From: Macropodus opercularis
Lineage: Eukaryota; Chordata; Actinopteri; Anabantiformes; Osphronemidae
Direction: 5' to 3'
Assembly (NCBI GenBank): GCA_030770545.1
Contig: CM061092.1
Coordinates: 19,469,501 to 19,533,500 of the forward strand
DNA: 64,000 bases
Below the pieces are notes generated by a model, which was given only the letters and a program-made list of their open reading frames with translations, searched no databases and was not told where the DNA came from. Below, piece by piece: positions 47,193 through 58,514 of this stretch. The translations under genes were made by a program, and so were the position numbers. The stretch's first letter is position 1; each line of letters starts with the position of its first letter.

Positions 47193-47279
47193 CAGGATTT
47201 AAAGCGTCTTAATTTGCACACTACAGAAGTTTCTGAATAGAAAAAATAGTGATGGTTCACTTGAATCAGTCTATGGGCC

Positions 47280-50241
47280 TCATGACTGGCTTGGTTTTCG
47301 TTTGTGGTGTTCAGGAAAAGGCCAAGGACAAATGGGGTGGAGAGCTGGGTCGATGTAGGTCAGGGATCCGTGACAGGGACCGAAGAATTTGTGGTGCCGT
47401 TTGTGGCCAGATGTGGATCCATGCTCGTGATCCCGACCCTGGGATGGAGGCCCGTGCTCGTGATCTTTATCAGCATGGGAAGGGCGTCCACGACCATGCT
47501 CTTTATCAGCATGGGGAGGGGGTCCGTGACCATGATCGTGAGCATGGGGAGGGGGTCCGTGTCCATGGGAGGGGCGTCCACGACCATGCTCTTCATCAGA
47601 ATGGGGAGGTGGACCACGACCATGCTCTTTATCAGCATGGGGAGGTGGACCACGGCCATGATCGTGAGCGTGGGGAGGGGGTCCGTGATGGTGGTGGTGG
47701 TGGTGATGGTGATGGTGCCTACACATGGGCTCCTGCTCACCAGGTGCAAGTTCAGTTGTGTTCTGTTCAGAAGGATTCATGTATATTTATGCTGAATTAA
47801 ATTATATGTAATTTTCAATTAAAATTAGTATATATTCCAAGAAACCATGGCAAGTAGAACCTTGAACATAAACTGTGTGTACTCACCAGTGGCGGGTAGA
47901 ACTCACACTCGGTGGACCTCATATTGTTTTTGGAATAGGATGACCTGCAGAATGCGTGGCGCTTACGAGAGGAGGGACAATGAGAGTAATTAGCTGTGAT
48001 TTATACACTAACTTTCAGTCTGCTACAGACACCACAGCTTAGCATTTGCCACATTAGCTTCCAGCCTTTTTAATTTGAGACATGCTTTTATTTTTTTGAC
48101 AGCAGCACCATCCTTTGTAGTTTGACATGTATCATTTCATAGACTTCTGTGGTCTGAGCTTCTTTTCTTTTTTGTGCAAACAAAAACAAAAACCTTTTGG
48201 AAGGTTTAATGTGAGCTTTTCGATTGATGGCATTTTTTTTCCTACAGCCATCGCACCAAAGGAGCCCTGACCAAAACTCTTAACACCCACAGTGGGGGGG
48301 TGAACTATGCGCCTGGGGCTGGTCTATTTTGGGTTCTTAGTATTATGTAGAACCTTTGCAGTAGTTTCCCAAATATCCTGTAGGTATGAATTGTACTTAC
48401 AGCTCTGTCAGGGCAAAGAGGGACACAAGCCTCAGGAAGGATTCTAGATCCCATCGGGCAGTGAGTCTCTACAAGGGCAAACTCAGCATAGTAGTTCATC
48501 CCTGTGGTCATCATGTACTGAGAGAGGAGAAAGCAGAGATAAATGTGCAGAAAGAGGGTTTTAATACACGTTATCAATATTAATAATGGGCATTTGTGTA
48601 GCTGTAGATTTGCTGTGAATAGACATTTCACAGCGTTTGTACTTTGTTTCTAAAATAATAATGAAACTATTCACCCCTGCGCTTATCCGTCCCACTTCTT
48701 TCAGTATGTAGTAGTGTTGGTTAGTGGTGTTCGTGTTGAACTTCCTCACAGCTTCATGGACAGACTTGAGACCCTCCGTGTTATTAAGCGGGAGCAGCGT
48801 AACGCAGTCGGGACAGATGCGCACCATCTCTATGTTGGTTTTCACTGCACACAAGCAGAAATGTTGACAGGAAGCTAATTCAACCAACCAACCAAGATAA
48901 GATGTAAACAAACTCTGCAGCAAATAAATCCAGTTGAATGCAGTTTAAGCGAGCAGCCTTCGAGGAGGTCAACAAGAAAACAGAAAAGCTCAAAACCCAC
49001 ACAAGGGTTGGATAAAACAGCCGCAGACAGATGATAAACCACAACACGCTTCATCTAGATGAACGGTTGGATCAACTTGTTCATCGTAGACCCACACGTG
49101 TTCATTGGATGTAACACCCACCAAGGCTGTTTGATCCAACCCTGGTGTGTGTTTGAGCTTTGATACGACCTCTAGTTATCAGTGGGGTCATTTGACCCCT
49201 CGAAGGCCCCACGAGGGTTAATACATGGTAAGTTTTGTTTCAGCCTCTAAATGGTCTCACTGTGGTTCAGTAGGAGACACAACCACGGGGGAGACGTGAC
49301 AGTTGTCCAGAAGAGTCACTGTGTCACCTGTGCCTCCATTACCCCTCAGCCGAGCCACAGGCTGAGCTCCTCCATGCCACGCTGCACACAGCCGACATTC
49401 CTGTATTGAAAAGACTAATTCATTGGGCCTGTGTGATATTTTAGTTTTCATTAGCTGTAAACCATCATCATCAAAATGATTCAGATGCAGCTGTAGAGCA
49501 GTAAACCGTGTTGCCTCTGATCAGGACATTGTGCTACTGAGCCCATGTCCAAGCAAAGCCATGGGAAAAGGAAAGTAAACTCAAGAAAGCGGTGATAGGT
49601 TTGAGTGCTTCACCACCTTGTCGTGTGTCACACGCGTATTTGGTGACATTGGCTTCTCCGTCTTTGACAGTAACCGTAACGTTGCAGTTCGCCATCACCT
49701 CCTACAGTGAAAGAGAGCAATGTTTTAGTGGCATGGAAGGACTGGAGTTCAGGAAATGATTCAGCACCTACCCGTTGAGGTTCTCCCCGGAAAGGACAGT
49801 CATCAAAGGGTTTGGGATTTACAACATGGCACTTTGTCTCCAGAAGTTGCAACTCCAGCTGAAAGTTACAGCCCTCACCATCCTGGTCGCAAAGTGACAA
49901 GAAATTACTGAGGTGTGTTCATTTGTTCTCCCATAAATAGATAAAACAATATCAATTTTATCTATGAGAGGACAGCAAGTCCTAGAGGAGCCACAATGTT
50001 TAAGTTAAAGCAGTTAACAAATGCATTTTCCAGCTTTTAATACCTTCTCCAAGTTGCTACCCTTGGTCGCATTGAGTCGGAACTTATAGCCGTGCCGATG
50101 GTTCTGGTTGATGTCGCGTGTGGCCTGGCGAGCCGCTGCCGCAGCTCCGTCCTGAGTGCACGTTACTGTCTCCAGAGCTGGAGCAGCGCTGCAAAGCAGA
50201 AGTGCTGTCGAGAGCAGCACCAGGAGCTGAGACCCCTTCAT
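47280..50241 (-). CDS. Histidine-rich glycoprotein/fetuin-like secreted plasma protein, complete
   Basis: Seven minus-strand exons: 50044-50241, 49772-49882, 49617-49701, 48675-48844, 48401-48517, 47887-47961 and 47280-47762. The frame is continuous and encodes 412 residues. A signal peptide (MKGSQLLVLLSTALLLCSAA) starts the protein. Two cystatin-like domains follow: D1 has the fetuin-type LETKCHV and a CPFRG loop; D2 begins with VRICPDCVTLLPLN and has VETHCP and CVPLCPDRA. The last exon is a low-complexity tract with a run of His and repeats of the GPPPHA(H/D) type, then a Cys/Pro tail ending PWPFPEHHKRKPSQS. Two cystatin domains plus a His-rich region is the architecture of histidine-rich glycoprotein; fetuins lack the His tract and kininogens have a third cystatin domain. 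Likely liver-made and secreted, with the His tract able to bind metal ions (family knowledge). Orthology to mammalian HRG is not proven. The last acceptor ('cttctgaacag') has a weak pyrimidine tract. Confidence 0.85.
47440..47720 (-). repeat. His/Gly/Pro coding repeat in the plasma protein gene
   Basis: About 280 bases of imperfect ~36-bp units on the minus strand coding GPPPHADKEHGR, GPPPHAHDHG, GPPPHSDEEHGR and GRPSHADKDHEHG variants, preceded by a (CAC/CAT) run giving about 11 His. Repeat length and order vary between units (HGRGPPPH, HGRGRPSH), the pattern expected from unequal exchange. Because the unit is a multiple of three and rich in C and A, several other frames stay open across it; these are shadows. 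Confidence 0.85.
48945..49221. mobile_element. TTAA-flanked miniature element, copy B
   Basis: TTAA at 48945-48948 and 49218-49221. The ends 'gcagccttcgaggaggtcaa' and 'ttgacccctcgaaggccccac' are inverted copies. It is the same family as copy A but in opposite orientation and differs from copy C by only about two bases over the inner 215. It lies in an intron (48844-49617) of the histidine-rich glycoprotein-like gene. Confidence 0.85.
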
Positions 50242-50282
50242 GGTGCAGAGTAGGAGATGAAGCAGGCCACAGCAGCCGGGGG

Positions 50283-50288
50283 TTTATA
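50283..50288 (-). promoter_or_regulatory. Probable TATA box of the histidine-rich glycoprotein-like gene
   Basis: TATAAA on the minus strand (tttata on the plus strand), ending 42 bases before the ATG at 50241. Transcription starting about 25-30 bases downstream would give a 5' UTR of about 15-20 bases. A TATA promoter fits a strongly expressed liver secretory gene. Inference from position only. Confidence 0.55.
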
Positions 50289-51100
50289 GACAGACACAGG
50301 GAGGGGGAGGGAGAGAACGAGTCACAGAGACCAGGAAAGACACCGAGTAAACATGATAAGCGACAAGAGCCACAACTCAAACATCAAATACAGACTTTAA
50401 CCAGAACAGCAGCTCGTTTGGAAACGTTTTACCTCTGAACAAACCCTCTCACCAGTTAACTATGTAAGAATACTAATTAACAAGTGATAACATAGATATT
50501 CTGACGTGAGCATATCACACAGCTCGTCTCATCTCATCTGACCATACACAGCTTCCATCGGTCAAGTCACATCAAGTAACCTCCAACGGTGTCTCCACAG
50601 TTATCACTTAGAGCTGAGTGAACCTCGTGGATCCAGGCGTGTTGTCCGTTTATTGAGCGTTTTCATGTGAGGCGGCAGCCGTGAGGCAGGTTCAGCCTGG
50701 GCAGGTCTCCACAGCTTACACAAGCACGTCCCTGACGAACGAGCTGTGTAGTGACAAGACTGAAACCAAAGCGAGTAGGATTAAGATCAGCTTTGATGAT
50801 GAAGTTCATGTTTTTTGTTTTCTCAGAGAATCGGCAGATTTCCTGGCCACTGGTCTGTGATTGGCCACGTGACTTTACTGTTCTACAGGATTTTAGCGGA
50901 ATGTGAGTCAAAGCTTCAACACAGGACACAGGACTGTGAAGATCAGGCAGGAACAAAGTTTTATGTGCTTCAGTCTGCTCACACCCTAACAACAGCAGCG
51001 TGAACTTTACCAGAGCTCTGCAAAAAGACCCTGTTGTTCCATGGGTCTGGCTGGTGCCAGAACCTTTTGTCGGGAGACTCAGGTGTGGCCAGGCACCGTT

Positions 51101-51219
51101 CTGTTCTTTAGCCCTTTGGTCTTGTTTGCCTGCTCTGACTGCATGTGTGTCAACGAACCCCTCTAATATCACTGACTCAGGAACCTTTGCTACTGCGAAG
51201 CAAGTGGCTGATTCATTGC
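51101..51219 (+). repeat. Local direct duplication, copy 1
   Basis: 'tttagccctttggtcttgtttgcctg' through 'tcaacgaacccctctaatatcactgac' to 'gtggctgattcattgc' recurs at 51803-51916 in the same orientation with few differences and a short deletion ('tcaggaac' missing in copy 2). Either a tandem-type duplication with about 700-bp spacing or two copies of an unknown dispersed repeat. Confidence 0.75.
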
Positions 51220-51802
51220 AACCCAATGTCAGGGTTATGCACAAAGACTGAAAGATAAATATGAACAGATTTAATGATTAACTGTGTGCAAAACATGTCA
51301 GCATTGGGTTGCAGTGGAACGTATGTAGTAAGGGTTTAGCATATATCTATGTTCAGAATGGAATAGAGGAGAATAGGCGACGTCTAGTTATCAGTCTGAG
51401 CTGTTTAATTCAGGTGGATGAAATATTCGAGGGTTTGAACATTTTAGGGAAGAGAGATCCTAGTCTGCCTTAGACCGACGATCCGTTCATCTGCGGCCGG
51501 GCCCCTGGTCCCCTCACGCCCACGAGCGTCCTCCCTGCAGGGACGAAGGTGATTTGCATATCTGCCTTTGCATATTTCTTATGTCACCACGGAGAAGAAA
51601 TTCATGCTTAATTATTTGAACATGACTCTGCATCTGACTGAATTAATCTGTGACAACAGGATTCAGTCTTGAGTAACGTCACAAAGCGTGAGTCAGTAAA
51701 GACACAGATGACAGGATGGACATGACCCTGTTGAGATGTACTGAGATGTGATCTGACATGTTTTGTCCTCAGCCACTGGCCTGGACCCCAGTGTGTGACC
51801 TT

Positions 51803-51916
51803 TCTGTTTTTTTAGCCCTTTGGTCTTGTTTGCCTGGTCTGACTGCATGTGTGTCAACGAACGCCTCTAATATCACTGACCTTTGCTACTGCGAAGCAAT
51901 GTGGCTGATTCATTGC
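51803..51916 (+). repeat. Local direct duplication, copy 2
   Basis: Second copy of 51101-51219, about 95% identical apart from an 8-base gap, in the same orientation. No coding function is evident in either copy. Confidence 0.75.
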
Positions 51917-52056
51917 CTCGAAACAGAGCATCATAAAATAACATGACTAAGCGTATCCAATATAACAAGTCATGAAATGCATCTCAAAGCAGATAGAGGG
52001 AAAATGAAAGCTTTACTTTTGCGGTTGATGAAATTACCAAAGCATCAACATGTCTC

Positions 52057-52332
52057 TTAACCCTGGTGCAGCCTTCGATAGGTCAAAATGAAAACAGGAG
52101 GCTCTAAGCTCAAAAACCACACAAGGGTTGGATCAAACAGCCGCAGACAGACGATAAACCACAACACGCTTCATCTAGATGAACGGTTGGATCAACTTGT
52201 TCATCGTAGACCCACACGTGTTCATTGGATGTAACACCCACCAAGGCTGTTTGATCCAACCCTGGTGTGTGTTTGAGCTTTGATACGACCTCTAGTTATC
52301 AGTGGGGTCATTTGACCCCTCGAAGGCCCCAC
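52057..52332. mobile_element. TTAA-flanked miniature element, copy C (right end truncated)
   Basis: Starts TTAA (52057-52060) then CCCTGGTGCAGCCTTCG and ends 'ttgacccctcgaaggccccac' at 52332 without the final bases and right TTAA. It is almost identical to copy B inside ('cttcatctagatgaacggttgg' and 'ttcatcgtagacccacacg' are shared exactly), so these two copies are recent relative to copy A. Confidence 0.85.
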
Positions 52333-52364
52333 AAACCACAGCCTGACTAAACTAATTCAAGATG

Positions 52365-52745
52365 TTTTAGACGCTGCCTGTCCATAAAGATCCCTCCCCA
52401 CTCGTATGGTGTGATCACATCCTGGTACCAGACCCCGGACTGGGAGACTCTCTGCAGCTCTCATGGAGGAGCATAGCGCTGGACCCTCTGCAGTTTCGGT
52501 CTTGGTTTTGTTCATGTTCAGCACCGTTTAGGAGGCACAACTGCGAGGGAAGCTGGAGGGAGCAGGAGTGGATGGACAACAAATGACCTCACCGACAGGC
52601 CACAGTTTGCAGCTCTGGGCCCACAACACTGAAGGCCTGTAAAAGACTGTTCGCCGGGTGGTATCGTATGGCATGAGACCTGTGGTCGGAGCTTGTTAGA
52701 GGCTTGTAATATGGACGTGCTGATTAAAGCTGAAACGCTGCAACA
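52365..52745. mobile_element. Unclassified retroelement-like segment
   Basis: The segment includes 'taatatggacgtgctgatta', which is identical to a stretch at 29317-29336 inside the L2 element, in the same orientation. The rest has no clear coding sequence. Possibly a 3' part of a LINE; family uncertain. Confidence 0.35.
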
Positions 52746-54740
52746 CAACATGACAGCAGAGATTTGTCTTAACCCTATTTTCCATCAATAGGGCACTAAG
52801 ACATATTCTGCAGGACAATGACGTTTGTTCTGTAATATTCATCATATCTTAAGGTTAATACTTGAAACGTGATGCTGGAAACAGACTCAAAAAGCAACAA
52901 CAGAAAAAACTGACAGTTTCGACGTATTAATAAATAACATGTTTTTTACTACAGTGTCTCCTTTAATCAAACACACAGATTATATTCACAGGTTGTTGTT
53001 TGCATTTCAGTCACTGCACAAACATCTGTGCTCACAGCGTGAAACCACACGAATGAGAACGCAAACAAACACCGGACGGCTTCACTCAGGGACACAAGCA
53101 GCTTCAGGTCCTTTTACAGCAGTACCCGCTTGTTCTGGAGTCATGAACACTGCAGAGCCTTGGTGTGACCTTTGTTGGTCAGTGGTTCCTGGGATGACAA
53201 CAGTGGTTTCAATGTTCTTCTTCTGTCTGACAACCAGTTTGTGGGTTTGAATTCTTCTGTAACACGTTCTCTGTGATAGTTCTTAGAAAGTAAACACACA
53301 AACATTACCTGGAAATCAAAATAGAAGTGCAAAGACTATGGACAGGCTGCAAATCCAAAAACGAGAGCTCCGTGTCACTGGGGGTAGAAATATCTGTATT
53401 TCAATTCAGTTGTCATCCTATTAGTCATACCCTGAGCCTTTGAAAGGAACGGACAATCCCAGGACGTCATATGCGTCACCACAGAAAGGTGAATGAATTA
53501 AACAGTAATACTGTGTAGCTGTGAAACTATTTTAGGTGTATACAGAAACGGAGACTTCTAATCCCATTGTACCGACCCACGTCCAGCCTGGACTGACGCA
53601 CTTCCCTGGACACCTGTCTGTCATAATGCAGACAGACAAGAGTCTCGTGAACGGGAACCACTGCCTGCTGTACTGTTCTAAAGCTGCAGTGCTCTTCATA
53701 CTCATAACCTGGATTTACCACCAGGTGAAGTCTCTGGATAATATAGTTTTGATTGAGTGGATTTTTAATCCAAAGCCTACGTTTAGCTACATTTAGATTG
53801 ACCTCATTTCAGTGGGAAATATTGTACTTGGTACTTACTACAGCTACATATAAAATCAAATGAATGATACAGTAAATCATGACCATTTACTGTACATTAT
53901 TTAAACTTAACAAGACCTGAACATCATAGATTTCAGCAGAAATAGCTGCATATCACTCTGTGATAGAAACATGAAGTTGCAAGCGTAGCAACAGTAACTG
54001 CAGGAGAACGATCCCACCCTGTCATAGCGAATGATGAGGAATGAAGCATCTGATGAAAGTCTACTTTAACTTTAAGAGTCTCTTGTTGTACATGAATTCA
54101 ATTTATCACCAGGCCAGAAGATCCTCTGTGACGCACAACAAATGAGCCACACGGTCCATTTAGTTTGGTTCCTCCCACCCTCCTGTACGTACATATGAAC
54201 GCAGGACTCCAAATAAAAAAAAAGGAAAGCCATGCAGAGACATGATGGTGACGCTTCCTCAAAGTAGCAACGTCTCAAACAGCTGCCGGTTGAAACTCAT
54301 CATGATGGTTGGAATGGTCCCGCATTCAAAAGTCTGTAGGCTCAAAATGTCTTCACACGTCGTCAACAGATTCGACTGGATTTCCTCATGCTTGTTAAGT
54401 GGACTGCATGGCTCTGTTCTGTGATGCTCACCCACCAAGAAGCCATGAGCTTGTCTGAGTTTTTGAGCTGTTAAGTGAATCTGATAAACGCTGACCCAGA
54501 TGTTCATGTACAGGACGGTTCAGTTACAGCAGGTAGACCTCAGTGCCTTTACCGTTGTAGTGTTGGCATGCAAGATCACAGTACGTCATTAAAAAGCCTT
54601 GGTGCTATTGTTTGTGCCAGATTGTCGTTCTGGCAGTTCTGTAAACCTCCTGTCGAAAGTCAATCCTTCCATTGGGACGAAGAGTTTCATCAGATTTCAG
54701 GGGCGGCACCCTGAGGGAATTCCTGTAGACTGTGTCCCCT

Positions 54741-57700
54741 TTAGCAGTGGATCTCATAGGCAATCTGAGAGTCAATGAACAGGCCTGTGTGGTTGAGAAA
54801 CATCCCTTCGGCCTCTGATGTGATCACCGGTTCAGCCTCCCCTCCCTCCCCTGCCATTCTCCTCATGGTTCGTACGTCCTCCTGTTGCTGCTGCTGCTGC
54901 TGCTGTTTTTTGGGGGTTAACGTGGGACTTGTGGTCTGAACGGGCCCCGAGGACAGAGTGTGGCTAGAAATGTCCGATGGAGCAGGACACCCCAAAGTAG
55001 AGGTGGAGACAGCCGTGGGTGGTGCAGGGGGCAGCACAGGCTTAGCCCTGTTGAGGACGAACATCTCATGGCCGCGTTCATCACGGTACTCCTCCAGCTG
55101 GGCGAAGGTGGTGGGTCCGTCAGAGTAGTCGTTGACGTACAGGATGCTCTCCTCCTGCAGTGCACGAACGAAACGGTTGCATGTGTTCATATTACAGCAG
55201 ACCTGCTCTATGAACAAATCTAGTAAAACTATATCATACTAAAATAAATCAAATCAGCAAAGCATCATGGCCCCACTCAGGAGCCATATTATCACAGCGG
55301 AGCCTGGTCTCTACTCAAAGGGCTTATAACCTTAGATGAGTTGGCTCAGACCACTCAGCTGTGGGACACACTGCTCGTATGGGGGCAGTTAGCCACACCC
55401 TTAAATCCCTTTGTTCTCCTATTTAACCTTCTTGTTTGTCTAAATACGAATCCAGGTGCCATTTATTCCTGACATACGCACCTTCTCAGCTGCATCAGTC
55501 TCCTTATCTTGTTGGTGATGTCGGCTGTAGATCATGGCCACCAACAGCAGGGCCGTCAGAGCCAGCAGGGAAATGCCCACAGCGATGGCGGTTTGCGTGG
55601 CAGCCCCCAGAGCACTGAAGGCCATGCTGCCCAAAGCGTACAGGGGTTCGCGGCTCACGTCCGAGCCCTGAGCAGAGCCGTAGTTCCTCAGACGGGGCCA
55701 TACGGGCGAGTACGGCAGCGACACCTGGGACCACGAGGCCCATACAGAGGAGGACGAGGATGAGTTGATGGCGAGCTGGAAGGTCACCCTGGCCACACCC
55801 CCTGCATTCCAGGCTTCACACTCGTAGAAACCAGCGTGAGCTACAGTCACGTTACTGAGAAACAGCATTCCACTGCCCGTGTCAGGGTCGAAGCGCTCGC
55901 CGTCAGCCTTCTGCACAGCGACTTTGCCCTCCGCTGACGGCTCCTCCGCTCCACCCACACCACTTCCTCCAGCACCCAGCTCCTGAACCAGGCCTCTGGG
56001 AGACAGCATGGCTTTACCCTGGGAGGCCTTCCTCCAGGTCACCTGCAGGTTGAAGAGGGTTACATCCCATGAAGGAGCTGACGCTGACAGTCTACTACAA
56101 TCACAAACGAACTGCGCTTACTTTTAGCAGCACAGGTTCCACACGCAGGCTCACAAACTGTGCTTTTACACGTGTTATGCAAGGTTTCATTTTTATTTGA
56201 CACTGTAATACAGTCACAACTTCCACAGTTGAGCAAAGACGTTTCACGTCCTCATGTGATGGTGTCAGAACGAGTTGTTGAAGGCTGCGGTTACCTGTGG
56301 CCGGGGGTAACCTGAGGCATGGCAGGAAACCCTGAGGCTTTCACCGAGGCGCACAGCTAGCCTCTTAGGCTCCAGCTGCACCAGAGGAGGGATGCACACC
56401 AGGCTATTGAGCGGAACCTCCACCAGGCTGAGGTGGGAGAGGCGAGGTGGCTCGGTACAGACCAGCCGACGTTCTGCAGAGCTGAGCAGCCGCTGACCTG
56501 CCTCATCAATCCAGCTCCTCAGCCAGTGAAGAGCACAGTCACAGCGCCACGGATTGTCTACAGGACAGAGGGAGTAACTTAAAGACGTCAAACTGCTCAT
56601 CATCGTCTCTTTCCTTTATCGGACTGACTTCAACTGTTCTCAGAGGGTATGAATACACCTGAAGTTATGTTGGTCCTGGGTTCTGTCAGAGGGTCGTTCA
56701 GGAACCACAGCATTAACCGACCCTACAGCTATTTATACACGTCTCCGTCTTTCAGTCTCACCTGTGATGCGCAGCACCTGCAGGCTGACCAGAGGCCGGA
56801 GGGATGCAGGGCCGATGGTGTGAAGATTATTCCTGCTCAGGTCCAGCAAAGCCAGAGAAGACAGGCCTGACAGGGCCTGATCTGCTAACGTCTCTATACT
56901 GTTGTGCTGTAAATGGAGCTCTTGCAGACGCTGCAACATCAAGGGGAGGGTTCATATGATCGACAGAGACTTATAAACAGTTCGGATTTTATAGCCTTCA
57001 TGCTACTTTGATGCCTTACCTGCAGGCCACGGAAGGTGTAGTCCAGCAGACGCGTGATGTCATTTCTAGACAGGTAAAGAATGCGGAGATGTTCGAGTCC
57101 CTGAAACATGTCAGGGGTCACCAGGTGAATCTGGTTCCCATTCAGAGCCAGCTCCAGCAACTGCCCCTGGTTCTGAAAGGAGCCAGGCTCTACTGCTGAG
57201 ATGGTGTTGTTCTAAGAGAGGAACACGGGAGGAGACCATCCTCTACGTTAGGGACGTTTTAGCACGTAAGCAAGCAGGTAGTAGGAATCCAGAACAGTTT
57301 GTTGTTCCCAGGCCAGACCACCATTAGATTACTACTGTCCCACGGTAAGAGAAAACCAGGGAACTTCATACAACCACTCTTATTCTAATTCCAATGCAAA
57401 TTGGTTTAAATAATGGGATACTAACTTCAAATGTTGCCCCTTACTTTAAATTCAGCGGTTTAGGAAATTATTTCTTTAGGAAACAGCAGCAAAACCTTTT
57501 TATAGCTCGGCCTGAAGTGATGACCCAGGCCCGCGCTGGGGCCTCCCGCTGAGGAGTCACTGTACATCTGTACATGCGTTCACGTCTTTGATCCAACAGC
57601 GTGAACGTGTGGCTTTGGCTACAGCTGGATGTTGTTAGATACGTCTATTGATTTTCTGTGACACGTTTTGCAAATAAGCAAATTGATTATTTATGACCCT

Positions 57701-58514
57701 TTATCCTTCCTTTGTTGCTGCAGTATTAAATGTAAAGCGGTGTTCCCTCCGCAAGATGTAGCTACACTATTTACAGCTGAAGTTATGGAAAGATAATCAC
57801 AATATCTCTATGAAAAACACTGGACACTTACAGACGACCTCTGTTTACTATGCAGGTGCAAATGTATTGTCTGACAAGCAAAATGACTAATTGCGCCACT
57901 GTAGCTTTATGAATAGAAATGCAAGACACTGGTAACAGAGAAGGTAATAGACAAGCATGAGGCGGGACAGTAGCAGCTCCTGATCCACATGTGGCATCAG
58001 GGAGGAGATGCATGGAACCGGGTTATGGGTTGTTTTGGATGATGACATGTAGCATCTACTCTCCGGTCACATTCAGGTAATGAGCCAAACAATTCCCCCA
58101 CAGTAAACACCTGGCATGTTGTTCACTGCCCAGATGTGTTGTCTGTCTTACCTGAAGGTACAAGTAGTGCAGATGCCTCAACAGAGTGAAGTCCTGTCGA
58201 CGGATCTGACCAATTAGATTGTCTTGCAGGAAGATGGTCTGGAGGATAAAGTGAAAAGTTGGTCAGCTCTGGTGTGTCATACTTTCATAATTCCCTGTTG
58301 TTGATTCTCTGGCTCAGTGCTAGTAGTACCGTCAGCACCGCGAACCCACCTGAGTGGCTGGAGGGACGTGTTTGGGGGCGTCCCTCAGGCTGGTGGAGCC
58401 ACACTCCACAGTGAGGCTGTAGCAGCGACAACTGACGGGGCAGGAAGGAGATGCTTGACTAGGACGGTGGATGGACAGAAGCAGCAACGAGAGAAGCACC
58501 AACACAACAGCCAT
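54741..58514 (-). CDS. lrrc24: LRRC24: leucine-rich repeat and Ig-domain membrane protein, complete
   Basis: Seven minus-strand coding exons: 58350-58514, 58152-58238, 57020-57211, 56762-56930, 56295-56557, 55482-56042 and 54741-55154 (TAA). GT..AG borders and phase are intact, giving 616 residues. The ATG at 58514 starts a signal peptide (MAVVLVLLSLLLLS). Then come an LRRNT cysteine cluster (CPVSCRCYSLTVEC), about five LRRs (residues 55-200; e.g. LRILYLSRNDITRL, LALLDLSRNNLHTI) and an LRRCT cap (NPWRCDCALHWLRSW..CTEPPRL). An Ig-like domain follows (RVSCHASGYP..GFYECEAWNAG) with a Gly-rich insert, then one membrane helix (TAIAVGISLLALTALLLVAM, about 443-464) and a cytoplasmic tail. The tail has the LRRC24 signatures DGPTTFAQLEEYRDERGHEM and the C-terminal AYEIHC. 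A synaptic-type adhesion role is family inference. Confidence 0.9.
54882..54905 (-). repeat. lrrc24: CAG/CAA tract coding eight glutamines in lrrc24
   Basis: On the minus strand six CAG, one CAA and one CAG code eight Gln in the cytoplasmic tail between TPKK and EDVRT. A short, potentially variable codon repeat in a region otherwise rich in Pro, Ser and Thr. Confidence 0.85.

Larger units (their letters stand above)
50290..54740. other. Intergenic region between the plasma-protein gene and lrrc24
   Basis: No gene is recognised. Contents: a local duplication (51101-51219 and 51803-51916), the TTAA element copy C (52057-52332), an unclassified probable retroelement piece (52365-52745), and unique AT-rich DNA. 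The ORFs at 52939-53250, 53536-53796 and 54072-54278 lack any domain I know. The 54.1-54.74 kb part probably includes the lrrc24 3' UTR; no canonical minus-strand AATAAA is clear. Confidence 0.45.

Noticed and set aside
47249..47800. Long plus-strand open frames (183 and 163 codons) and a second minus frame over the His-repeat exon
   Set aside because: They are by-products of a repeat with unit length a multiple of three. The spliced minus-strand frame continues two cystatin domains with good splice sites, and the others connect to nothing.
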